53,233 bases of DNA, from positions 1 to 53,233 of the forward strand of contig JACQEX010000058.1 in NCBI GenBank assembly GCA_016200345.1. Reading direction: 5' to 3'. Position 1 is the first letter of the stretch; the number at the start of each line of letters is the position of its first letter. The notes under the pieces were generated by a model, which ran no database searches, was not told the DNA's origin, and worked only from the letters and a program-made list of their open reading frames with translations. The DNA is from Nitrospinota bacterium (lineage in GTDB: Bacteria > Nitrospinota_A > UBA7883 > JACRGQ01). Position numbers and translations under genes: made by a program. Positions 23,360 to 30,957 of this stretch are shown in pieces.

Positions 23360-25168
23360 ATGAGGGCGCCGGAAACTCTTTCCGATTTTATTTCCGCGCT
23401 CGAATCAGCGGGCGAATTGGTGCGAATCCGCGAGAAGGTCAGCCCATTGCTCGAAATAACCGAGATAACCGACAGGGTCTGCAAAACCCCCGGCGGCGGC
23501 AAGGCGCTCCTTTTTGAAAACGTGGAGGACTCCTCCATGCCGGTGCTTATAAACGCGTTCGGTAGCGACAACAGAATGAAAATAGCTTTCGGCTCCTCCC
23601 CGCGCGAAATCGCGGCAAAAATTGAAAAACTCGTAAAGACGGCGCCGCCCGAGACGCTGGGGGATAAACTAAAACTTCTGGGGACTCTTCTAGACATTAG
23701 AAAAACACAGCCGAAAAAAATATCCGGCTCCGCCCCGTGCCAGGAGGTCGTGATGACCGGCGCGGACGTGGACCTCAACAAAATCCCGGTTTTAAAATGC
23801 TGGCCCAACGACGCGGGGAGGTTCGTAACCTTTCCGTTGGTTTTTACAAAATCGCTGGACGGCAGGCGGAACGTCGGGATGTACAGGCTCCAGATTTTCG
23901 ACAAGAACACGACCGGGATGCACTGGCACATACACAAGGACGGCGCGCATAATTTTCACGACTACAAAAAGGCGGGTAAACGAATGCCGGTCGCCGTCGC
24001 AATTGGCACCGACCCGGCCACGACCTATTCCGCCACGGCGCCCCTGCCGAGGGGGGTGGACGAGCTGATGCTCTCCGGCTTTATTCGCAACAAGCCGGTG
24101 CGAATCGTAAAATGCAAGACGATTGACATGTGGGTTCCGGCGGACGCAGAGATAATTTTGGAGGGATACGTTGACCCCGCCGAGCCGTTTCGGATTGAGG
24201 GCCCGTTTGGCGACCACACCGGCTATTACTCGCTCGCCGACTACTACCCGCTGTTTCACGTTACGGCCGTCACCACGCGGAAAAATCCCGTTTATTTCAC
24301 GACGATTGTCGGTAAGCCGCCGATGGAGGACTGCTACATGGGTCGCGCCACCGCCGATATTTTTCTTCCGCTGTTGCAGATGGTGAACCCGGAGATAACC
24401 GGCATGGATTTACCGTGGGAGGGGGTTTTTCACAACTGCGTTGTCGTCTCGATGGAAAAACAATATCCCTACGCCGCGCACAGGCTGATGAACGCCTTGT
24501 GGGGCGCGGGGCAGATGAGCTTTGCAAAGATGATATTGGCCGTTGACTCCGGCGTGGACGTGCGCGACCACGGCGCGGTCTTTAGGAATTTGCTGAATAA
24601 TTTCGACGTCGCCGAGGACCTTTTTTATTCCAAGGGGGTGCTTGACGTTTTGGACCATTCGTCGCCGGACGCGATGCGCGGCTCCAAGCTTGGTCTTGAC
24701 GCGACGTCTCGCGGGTCTGCGGAGAAGGCGAGAAACAGGCCGCAGTTAATTCCCGTTGACGAGCAGGTGATTCGGCGGGGGTGCGAGGCGGCAGATCTAA
24801 AGTCATTTTCCGTGCCCGAAAAGAACACGGCAAATCGCGTTATAATATTCTCCGTGGACAAGCAAAACGGCGGTAAGTCAGCGGTGGAAAAGTTAATGGA
24901 TGCTGACGTGGGGCAAATGGCGAACATCGCCGTAATCGTGGACGCCTCGATTAAGGCAGGGGAGCATTCCACCGTCGCTTGGAAGCTTTTTAACAACACC
25001 GACCCGTTGCGCGACATCGTAAAAACAAAATGGGGCCTTCTGCTGGACGCGACAAAAAAAACGCCGGCCGACGGCCACGACAGGGAATGGCCGGACGACA
25101 TAGAGATGGACAAGACCACGAGGGAGAGGGTTGACGCACTCTGGCCCAAGCTGGGGGTTGCGGGATGA
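23360..25168 (+). CDS. UbiD-family decarboxylase, probably of menaquinone synthesis
   Basis: This is a 602-aa prenylated-FMN-dependent decarboxylase. ATG 23360 gives a family-like start (SDFISALESAGELVRI). The longer frame upstream is repeat sequence. UbiD hallmarks include IPVLKCWPNDAG, VGMYRLQIFDKNTTGMHWHIHK, AIGTDPATTYSATAPLP, EGPFGDHTGYYS and MEDCYMGRATADIFLPLLQ. It most resembles the UbiD-like menaquinone decarboxylases of futalosine organisms (often called MqnL), which fits mqnC in the window, but UbiD for aromatic acids cannot be excluded. A poly-G ribosome-binding site lies at 23345-23351. It overlaps trpC by 4 bases. Confidence 0.88.
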   Translation: MRAPETLSDFISALESAGELVRIREKVSPLLEITEITDRVCKTPGGGKALLFENVEDSSMPVLINAFGSDNRMKIAFGSSPREIAAKIEKLVKTAPPETLGDKLKLLGTLLDIRKTQPKKISGSAPCQEVVMTGADVDLNKIPVLKCWPNDAGRFVTFPLVFTKSLDGRRNVGMYRLQIFDKNTTGMHWHIHKDGAHNFHDYKKAGKRMPVAVAIGTDPATTYSATAPLPRGVDELMLSGFIRNKPVRIVKCKTIDMWVPADAEIILEGYVDPAEPFRIEGPFGDHTGYYSLADYYPLFHVTAVTTRKNPVYFTTIVGKPPMEDCYMGRATADIFLPLLQMVNPEITGMDLPWEGVFHNCVVVSMEKQYPYAAHRLMNALWGAGQMSFAKMILAVDSGVDVRDHGAVFRNLLNNFDVAEDLFYSKGVLDVLDHSSPDAMRGSKLGLDATSRGSAEKARNRPQLIPVDEQVIRRGCEAADLKSFSVPEKNTANRVIIFSVDKQNGGKSAVEKLMDADVGQMANIAVIVDASIKAGEHSTVAWKLFNNTDPLRDIVKTKWGLLLDATKKTPADGHDREWPDDIEMDKTTRERVDALWPKLGVAG

Positions 25169-25995
25169 TGACGCACAGAAACGGGGACGCCGGGGAGCTT
25201 CCGCCGCTGTTAAAAAAAATATTGGAGAACAAGGCGGACGAGGTTCGCGCGCGCAAGCGGCTTGTTTCGCAAGACGACATAAAAAAACGGTCGGCGGACG
25301 CGCCACCGGTCAGGCCGTTCGCGGGGAGCGTCCTTGCCTGCGAGTCGCGCCATAAAATCATCGCCGAGATAAAGCGTTTTTCGCCCGGCTCCTCAAAATT
25401 AAGGCGCGATTTCGACCCGCGCCGCATCGCCGAGGGCTACGAGGCATCCGGCGCCGCCGCGCTTTCGGTTCTTGCCGACACGGTCTTTTTCGGCGGCTCT
25501 CTCTCGATAATGTCCACGGCGCGGGATGCGGTCTCCCTGCCCGTTCTTTGCAAGGAATTTATAATTGACCCGTTTCAAATTTACGAGGCGCGCGCGTACG
25601 GGGCGGACGCGGTGCTTCTGATGGTCGTAAATTTTCCCGACAAGGAGCGGTTCAAGGAGATGGCGGACGTGGCGAAGGACGCCGGTCTGGAGGCGTTGTT
25701 GGAGATAAGCGACGAGGCCGATTTGGAATATCTGCCGAGGTCGCGCCCGAGCGTCATCATCAACAACAGAAATTTCAGGGATCCGGACTTAAAGGTGGAC
25801 GTTGCCACGACCACGAGGCTCGCGCCGCTCATCACCAACCCCCGCATATTGATAAGCGCGAGCGGGATACAAAGCGCCTACGAAATGGAGGAACTGCAAA
25901 AGTCGGGAGTCGACGCCTTTTTAATCGGAGGGCGGCTTATGACCGAGATGGACCCCGCCGCAGAGCTGGCCCGTCTGCTCGGGAAGCACAAATAA
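25165..25995 (+). CDS. trpC: Indole-3-glycerol phosphate synthase, divergent
   Basis: This is a 276-aa TIM-barrel protein of tryptophan synthesis, closing the indole ring of CdRP. It shows EIKRFSPGSS (E and K of the first catalytic strand), VLCKEFIIDPFQ (catalytic Lys), LEISDEADLEYL, INNRNFRDPDLKVD, and a late phosphate site. The usual ISESGI is LISASGI, losing the conserved Glu, and the next strand has IGGRLM instead of IGESLM-type. The fold is clear but full activity is less certain. It is translationally coupled to the UbiD-type gene. No other trp gene is near. Confidence 0.87.
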   Translation: MMTHRNGDAGELPPLLKKILENKADEVRARKRLVSQDDIKKRSADAPPVRPFAGSVLACESRHKIIAEIKRFSPGSSKLRRDFDPRRIAEGYEASGAAALSVLADTVFFGGSLSIMSTARDAVSLPVLCKEFIIDPFQIYEARAYGADAVLLMVVNFPDKERFKEMADVAKDAGLEALLEISDEADLEYLPRSRPSVIINNRNFRDPDLKVDVATTTRLAPLITNPRILISASGIQSAYEMEELQKSGVDAFLIGGRLMTEMDPAAELARLLGKHK

Positions 25996-26005
25996 AACAG
26001 CACAA

Positions 26006-26059
26006 TTAACCGTTTCTTAACGTCAACCCCACAATCCTTTAATATCGCCCGGATACAAT
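26006..26059 (+). promoter_or_regulatory. 11-bp-phased TTAAC repeats with -10 box
   Basis: TTAAC at 26006 and 26017, and TTAAT at 26039, fall on one 11-base register. The slot at 26028 is degenerate (CCCAC). The last unit ends 10 bases before TACAAT at 26054-26059, and no TTGACA-like -35 is present. This resembles the layout of Pho-box-type activator sites and echoes the array upstream of the Ppx/GppA gene. Confidence 0.4.
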
Positions 26060-26089
26060 AGCCGCAATGCTAATCAATTTGGCAAGCAT

Positions 26090-26956
26090 ATGAGTAGTGA
26101 TAGAAAAACCTCCGAGACCGTCGTTTCATTTAACGACGCAAGGCCGTTGGAAACCCTTTTTACGCGGCTTGGTTGCGGATTCGGGCAAAACGTGTCGGTG
26201 GAGAATCTTCCATTTGCGAACGACGACGTAAGCATCGGCACCGAGAGCGAGTTGCAGACCTCCGTTCAGGGAAACGCCAACGACGTTGATTTGCCGCAGA
26301 CGATAAGGCAGTCCACCTTTTTTTCCAATCTTTACAAGCGAGCCTCAAGCGGAGAGACTAACAAAAAACCGATAAACAAAATAGAAAGGTATCTGGCCCG
26401 CGCCCCAGAAAACACGTGGGAGAACAGCTGGGTGCGGTTTCCCCGCCGGTATCTTTCGCCGTATGCCCAAAAAGTTCTCGGGCGCGATTTGTTGCTGGAC
26501 AAGGACGACCCGGCCTCCGGGTCGAGAAAAGACTCCGGGAAATTCGTTTTTCTTCAGGAGGGGGAGGAGTGGCTCAGGCTCCCGGTTAGCTATCTGTTAA
26601 AGTTGTCGCTCGCGGACGCGGTGGGGGACGGGCAGTTCTCCGTTTCAATCCGGAACAGGGGTGTGGCAATGCTCGACAACTTCCTAAATGACAACACCAG
26701 CCCGGAGACGCACTCTTTCTACTTGGCGCCTTCGGGTCAAAAAGTGAACGCCCCGCAGACGGCGGCCGACGAGTCGGCGCTGAGATTTTTTGTCTCCCAG
26801 CTCGCCGTGTTCTACGCCAACGAAAAGCTTGGGCTTGGCGCCAACAGGCAACGCGCGGTGGTTTACAACTCGCCGCATCCGCCCGTTCGGCAGAGGGAAT
26901 TGAACGACCTCGTGCCGGACTCCTTTGCCACGAGGTTCTTAGCAGAAGCTATTTAA
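26090..26956 (+). CDS. Unknown protein, 5' part of a disrupted gene
   Basis: This 288-aa frame starts at ATG 26090. I recognise no family. Residues 1-65 are polar. From about 95 there is a more conserved-looking region (NTWENSWVRFPRRYLSPYAQ, then WLRLPVSYLLKLSLADAVG and SALRFFVSQLAVFYANEKLG). The frame closes at TAA 26954-26956, but convincing coding sequence continues one frame lower from about 26944 (RSYLNAVIKLRDAG, LVVLPNTSNIALANNGTH). A single-base deletion near 26938-26944, real or from sequencing, would explain this. There is no signal peptide. Confidence 0.6.
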   Translation: MSSDRKTSETVVSFNDARPLETLFTRLGCGFGQNVSVENLPFANDDVSIGTESELQTSVQGNANDVDLPQTIRQSTFFSNLYKRASSGETNKKPINKIERYLARAPENTWENSWVRFPRRYLSPYAQKVLGRDLLLDKDDPASGSRKDSGKFVFLQEGEEWLRLPVSYLLKLSLADAVGDGQFSVSIRNRGVAMLDNFLNDNTSPETHSFYLAPSGQKVNAPQTAADESALRFFVSQLAVFYANEKLGLGANRQRAVVYNSPHPPVRQRELNDLVPDSFATRFLAEAI

Positions 26957-27189
26957 ACGCCGTGATAAAACTCCGCGACGCGGGGATAATAACAAGGAAT
27001 CTCGTGGTTCTGCCAAACACCTCCAACATCGCGCTTGCCAACAACGGAACGCACGTGAGCATTGGTAGCGCGATGATGACGAAGGCCATGGCAAGTCCGG
27101 GATCCGGACTCGGGCCGGGACACGAAAAATACGCGGGAGACCTGGCGAGGCGCTTGGGCGTTTTCAAAAGGCCAACCGACGGCCTTTAA
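26941..27189 (+). pseudogene. Continuation of the disrupted unknown gene in the -1 frame
   Basis: Reading the frame starting at 26944 gives RSYLNAVIKLRDAGIITRNL, then VVLPNTSNIALANNGTHVSI and a Gly-rich end before TAA at 27187-27189. A GTG at 26962 could start it, but it has no ribosome-binding site and the open frame reaches back before it into the previous gene. It is best read as the rest of the same protein after a frameshift. It ends 80 bases before the pyruvate-kinase-like start. Confidence 0.5.
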
Positions 27190-27269
27190 CCGCTCTGCAC
27201 CCCGAGTTTAAGGAAGGGGGGAGAAATTTTATTCATTACCTCGCCCTGCGCCAGCTTGATTTAAAAGAG

Positions 27270-28562
27270 TTGCAACTTCGTCTGGCCCGCCACGGATTGT
27301 CTTCGCTTGGAAGATGCGAGTCCCACGTGTTGGACAACATCCGGCAGGTGGCGGATAGAATAAGCGATTCGCTGGGCATTCGCGGCGTAAGGCAAAAAAA
27401 GGCAAAGCGCGTTTCTTCCAAATTAAAGCCGCTTACATTGCATTCCGCCGAGGATATTTTAAGCCGCCACACCCGCGATTTATTGGGCAAAAAGCCTTTT
27501 GATAGAAACGTTTATATAATGGTCACGACGCCGCTTAAGGTGGATTTCAGCCCGACATGGGTCAGAAAGGCGCTTCGAGCCGGCGCGAATTTGTTTCGCG
27601 TCAACTGCTCCCACGACGCGGTGGCGGATTGGAGCGAGATTATCAAGACCATCCGGCAGATGTCCTCGGAGTTGGAAATTCCGTGCAGGATATTTATGGA
27701 TCTTGCCGGGCCAAAAATTCGAACGGCGTCCCCGGAGCCCAAAAAACTTTCCACCGGCGACTTCATTAGCCTCGTGGCGGAAATACACAACAAGAAAAAA
27801 GACGTTTTATGCAGTCTGCCGGAGGCGCTGAAGTTCGTGATGGTGGGGGAGAGGGTTGTGTTTGACGACGGAAAAATCAGTGCCGTGGTCGTGGGAAAGG
27901 ACGTCAACAAGGTTGATTTGGAAATTATAAGGACTCCGGGGCCCAAGGTAAAATTAAAGCGCGAAAAGGGGATTAATTTTCCGGACAGCCTGATAAGCGT
28001 ATCCGAGGTGACGGAACAGGATTTAAGAGACCTCGAATTTGCCGCCGTTCACGCGGACATCATCGGCCTGTCGTTTGTTCAAAGCCCGGAGGCGATTCGA
28101 AAAATTCGTCGCGAGATATCGGCGCGCACGACCCGTACCCTAGGCATAGTGCTAAAAATTGAGACGCAGGCGGGGTTTAGGGAGTTGCCGAAACTGCTCT
28201 TCGAGGCGATGCGCGAGTATCCGGCTGGCGTAATGATAGCAAGGGGAGACCTTGGCGTGGAGGTGGGTTTTGAGCGAATGGGGGAGGTTCAGGACGAGAT
28301 ACTCTGGCTTTGCGAATCGGCCCACGTGCCGGTGATATGGGCGACGCAGGTGCTGGAAAACCAGGCCAAGACCGGGATTCCGTCGCGGGCTGAGGTGACG
28401 GACGCGGCGTCGTCGGTGCGGGCCGAGTGCGTGATGTTAAACAAGGGGCCGTTTATAGACGAGACAATTCGCTCGCTGGACGACATATTGAAAAGGATGG
28501 AGGCCCATTCCCACAAGAAGCGGAGCGTCTACCGCAAGCTGAAAGTCGCAAAGTTGCTTTAG
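27270..28562 (+). CDS. Pyruvate-kinase-like protein without C-terminal domain
   Basis: The 430 aa annotated from TTG 27270 are not the whole conserved protein. The same frame upstream from about 27192 encodes ALHPEFKEGGRNFIHYLALR, which belongs to the helical N-terminal domain of this pyruvate kinase subgroup (LHP...N..HYLALR..DL..LQ..L...GLSSLGR), but has no ATG/GTG/TTG. The barrel has FRVNCSHD, MDLAGPKIRT, SFVQSPEAIRKI, catalytic LKIETQAGF, VMIARGDLGVEV and ATQVLENQAK. The C-terminal allosteric domain of standard pyruvate kinase is missing, as expected for the subgroup. It probably interconverts phosphoenolpyruvate and pyruvate or is a specialised relative. Its 5' end looks damaged. Confidence 0.8.
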   Translation: MQLRLARHGLSSLGRCESHVLDNIRQVADRISDSLGIRGVRQKKAKRVSSKLKPLTLHSAEDILSRHTRDLLGKKPFDRNVYIMVTTPLKVDFSPTWVRKALRAGANLFRVNCSHDAVADWSEIIKTIRQMSSELEIPCRIFMDLAGPKIRTASPEPKKLSTGDFISLVAEIHNKKKDVLCSLPEALKFVMVGERVVFDDGKISAVVVGKDVNKVDLEIIRTPGPKVKLKREKGINFPDSLISVSEVTEQDLRDLEFAAVHADIIGLSFVQSPEAIRKIRREISARTTRTLGIVLKIETQAGFRELPKLLFEAMREYPAGVMIARGDLGVEVGFERMGEVQDEILWLCESAHVPVIWATQVLENQAKTGIPSRAEVTDAASSVRAECVMLNKGPFIDETIRSLDDILKRMEAHSHKKRSVYRKLKVAKLL

Positions 28563-28569
28563 TCGGAAA

Positions 28570-29031
28570 TCAGCCTAGAAAAAACTGCAATTCGGTCAGG
28601 TAATGTTTCGGGTTTCCTTTGAAAACCATCCCCGGCCCTTTGATAAATATCTCGCGCGTCGGCAAAAGCACCTTAAGGTTGTTGTGCTCCACGTGTTTCA
28701 TGACAATTTTATACGCCTCGTCCAGTTCCTCGTACGGCCCTTCGTGAATCAGACTGAGGCATTTCCCGCCCGATAATGTGCGGATATTCGCCCCTTCGTG
28801 TTTGAAGCGCGCGGAAACCGGGATGCACGTCTCCACGTCGGCGTCGTCTTGTTTTAGCTCCAAGTCATAATGTAGATTCATCGCCGGGCCAGAAACGTGT
28901 TTTGTCACGATTCGTCCAAGATTTTTACAAACTTCCCCGGTTTTTTTGTACGGGCCTTTCCATCTGACGGAAACAACGGTCAACGGCGAGACAACTTTTT
29001 CCACGATTTCACAAACGGAATGGTTCGGCAT
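28570..29031 (-). CDS. GyrI-like small-molecule-binding domain protein
   Basis: This 153-aa cytoplasmic protein starts at ATG 29031 behind AAGGAGG with 9-base spacing. A 7-codon extension has no site. It looks like a stand-alone GyrI-like/AraC effector-binding domain, with two matching halves: VSVRWKGPYKKTG and SLIHEGPYEELDEAY, each with the xGPYxxxx core. DLELKQDDADVETCIPV is also typical. Such proteins bind drug-like or small aromatic ligands or regulate partners. It lies 88 bases downstream of the small unknown gene of the Ppx operon, so it may share that transcript. It converges with the pyruvate-kinase-like gene. Confidence 0.75.
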   Translation of the reverse strand: MPNHSVCEIVEKVVSPLTVVSVRWKGPYKKTGEVCKNLGRIVTKHVSGPAMNLHYDLELKQDDADVETCIPVSARFKHEGANIRTLSGGKCLSLIHEGPYEELDEAYKIVMKHVEHNNLKVLLPTREIFIKGPGMVFKGNPKHYLTELQFFLG

Positions 29032-29119
29032 ATCAAAGTCCCTCCTTGACAAAAATTAAGCCAGCATTACTAAAATGGCACACACTCTGCGCCCACTCTA
29101 CCAATCCCCATTAACGGAG

Positions 29120-29509
29120 TCAATCGTCCTTTGGGTCCAAAAGAATCGTTTTTAGACCCGACACGGTTTTTTCGACTTTTTTCAAATCACCGCGCCGTCC
29201 TTTTTCCGGTTTGATGGTGAGTCGCTCAAGAATTGACGTTGCCTTTGTCGTCTCGGATTTTTTAAAGACCCTTCTCCGATCGGCCTTTTGTTGGGCCAAT
29301 TCCACGGCTTCCATTATTTCCAGGATGTCGCGCTCCATGTTTGACGATATCGCGTGGCATAGCTCTTTGCTTGTGGAACGCAGGTGGTGAAGGTATGCCA
29401 GCAGATTTTTGGTCTTTGCCAGATAGGTCGGGTTTTCCTTAACGTCCGCTTTTTGTTTTGCGGCGGCCGTCTTTTCCGGCTTCTTAGCCGAAGTTTTTGC
29501 CTCGGTCAT
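29120..29509 (-). CDS. Small Lys-rich helical protein of the Ppx operon
   Basis: This is a 129-aa protein that I do not recognise. The first 25 residues are low-complexity Lys/Ala. The middle (about 28-85) is helical with LLAYLHHLRSTSKELCHAI and RDILEIMEAVELAQQKADRR. The tail is basic and then acidic. Its ATG overlaps the stop of the thymidylate-kinase-like gene (ATGA), so it is translated with it. The Lys-rich composition would suit binding to nucleic acid or polyphosphate, which is inference from composition and neighbours only. Confidence 0.65.
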   Translation of the reverse strand: MTEAKTSAKKPEKTAAAKQKADVKENPTYLAKTKNLLAYLHHLRSTSKELCHAISSNMERDILEIMEAVELAQQKADRRRVFKKSETTKATSILERLTIKPEKGRRGDLKKVEKTVSGLKTILLDPKDD

Positions 29510-30258
29510 GCGGTCTTGCCTCCCGTTTTAACTTTTTTAGCCGATGTTTGTTTTACGCTCGGTGTTTGCGCGGGACGCAAAATTCCCTCGATTTTGGCCT
29601 GCAACTCGTTTGTTATGGTGCGCGTCAGCCTGTTTCCGTTGATGATTTGAAACCCGTAGGTGTCTTTCATCGCGGTGAAGGTCTGCCTCAATTTAGTCTG
29701 GTATTGTATGAAACACTCGTATCGGTCGCCGGAGCGGCGGATGTCCATGCCGGACTCCCAGTAATCCAGCACTAGGTTTTTTCTAAGGTTTCTTTCGGCC
29801 AGAACCTTCGGCGGCACCTGAAGGTAAAACACGGCGTCCGGCACCAGCGCAATTCCGTAAACCCCCTTTATCCACTGCTCGTTTTCGCCCCGGACAATGT
29901 CCCGAGCCATCAGCGTGTAGATGTATCTGTCGGCAAGCACGACGAAGCCTGAGCGAAGCCCGGGAATAATCCTGTTTTCCAGCTGGTCGGCAAAGTCGGT
30001 GGCGTAAAAAAGGCTGTGCGTTATCGGGCTCATTACGTTTCCCTGTTTGGCGCTCTCCAACTCCTCGCCTACGAGCGTGGAGCGTTTTAGGCCGACCGTT
30101 ACGGTGGGGTAGCCGATTCTTTCGAGCCAGTTGCTTATAAGGGAAATTTGGGTGGAGCGCCCCGATCCGTCGGAACCCTCGATGACGATGAGCTTTCCCG
30201 TCAGCTGTCTTGTGTCCATCGCCGGCAGTCCGCGCCCGTAGAAATTTCGTTCGGTCAT
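29506..30258 (-). CDS. Thymidylate-kinase-like protein with altered Walker A
   Basis: This is a 250-aa P-loop kinase of the dTMP kinase fold. The nucleotide loop is EGSDGSGRSTQ, with Arg34 where kinases have Lys, so ATP hydrolysis may be lost or changed. The rest of the fold is intact: FYATDFADQLE, VVLADRYIYTLMARD (DRY motif), a LID-like RNLRKN segment and a Lys-rich tail of about 25 residues. It overlaps the intact paralogue upstream by 4 bases and the small Lys-rich gene downstream by 4. A pseudo-kinase partner of the upstream protein is the simplest reading. A second functional dTMP kinase is less likely. Confidence 0.8.
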   Translation of the reverse strand: MTERNFYGRGLPAMDTRQLTGKLIVIEGSDGSGRSTQISLISNWLERIGYPTVTVGLKRSTLVGEELESAKQGNVMSPITHSLFYATDFADQLENRIIPGLRSGFVVLADRYIYTLMARDIVRGENEQWIKGVYGIALVPDAVFYLQVPPKVLAERNLRKNLVLDYWESGMDIRRSGDRYECFIQYQTKLRQTFTAMKDTYGFQIINGNRLTRTITNELQAKIEGILRPAQTPSVKQTSAKKVKTGGKTA

Positions 30259-30947
30259 TTATTGTCCCTCCATTTGTATTTTGGCAGGTCAATTTTATCG
30301 CGGATGATTTTTCTAAGTTTTTCCTGCTGGACGTTGGGCGACTCGGTGCCGTCCACAAGGGTGAAGTCAAACTCCTTGGCCATGCTTAAGTATTCGTTGT
30401 AAATTCCGGTTTGGAAAATCTTGAAGCTTTCCTCGGGGTCGTTTGAAAGGCCCAGGTCCATCCCGGCCTCGTGGTATTTTAGCTCAGGCCTGCCGCTTAA
30501 AATACGGTCTATCGCGGTCTCGATGGGAAGTTTGAAGAAAAATGTGATGTCGGGCTGGCGGACGAAGCCGTAGAGCGTCCTCAGCCACTCCTTGTCGCAC
30601 CCGCGCATGGCGTCGCGCGCGAATGCCGTAAATTTATAACGGTCGGCAAGCACTATGTATCCGGCGCGGAGAAGGGGCAGTATCTGCCGCTCGTACCTGT
30701 CGGCAAAATCGGTGCAGTGAATAAGCGAGAACGTGGTTGGCGTCAAAAGTTTTCTTTTTTTCCCTTTTCTTGTGGCGTCCTTCACGAGGTCGGACGAGTT
30801 CCACTCGGTAAAGGCGACCTTGTACCCCTCCAGTTCGAGCCATCGTTTTATAAGGTGGATTTGGGTGGATTTGCCGGAGCCGTCCATTCCCTCCACGGCG
30901 ATGAGCTTGCCGGCGATTTCATGATGAAAGTGCGTTTGTAGGGTCAT
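30255..30947 (-). CDS. Thymidylate-kinase-like P-loop kinase
   Basis: This is a 230-aa protein of the dTMP kinase fold with an intact Walker A, VEGMDGSGKSTQ (K26). It also has SLIHCTDFADRYE, VLADRYKFTAFARD and a LID-like ETAIDRILSGRPELKYHEAG stretch that is longer and different from E. coli Tmk. It starts 10 bases after the Ppx/GppA gene. PPK2 polyphosphate kinases share this fold, so a polyphosphate- or nucleotide-linked phosphotransfer role is possible beside an exopolyphosphatase. Housekeeping dTMP kinase is the alternative. I therefore give no gene symbol. Confidence 0.82.
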   Translation of the reverse strand: MTLQTHFHHEIAGKLIAVEGMDGSGKSTQIHLIKRWLELEGYKVAFTEWNSSDLVKDATRKGKKRKLLTPTTFSLIHCTDFADRYERQILPLLRAGYIVLADRYKFTAFARDAMRGCDKEWLRTLYGFVRQPDITFFFKLPIETAIDRILSGRPELKYHEAGMDLGLSNDPEESFKIFQTGIYNEYLSMAKEFDFTLVDGTESPNVQQEKLRKIIRDKIDLPKYKWRDNK

Positions 30948-30957
30948 TTATATTTTC

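Noticed and set aside
26930..26960. Programmed -1 ribosomal frameshift
   Set aside because: No X-XXY-YYZ slippery heptamer and no obvious downstream pseudoknot. Deletion or sequencing error is simpler.
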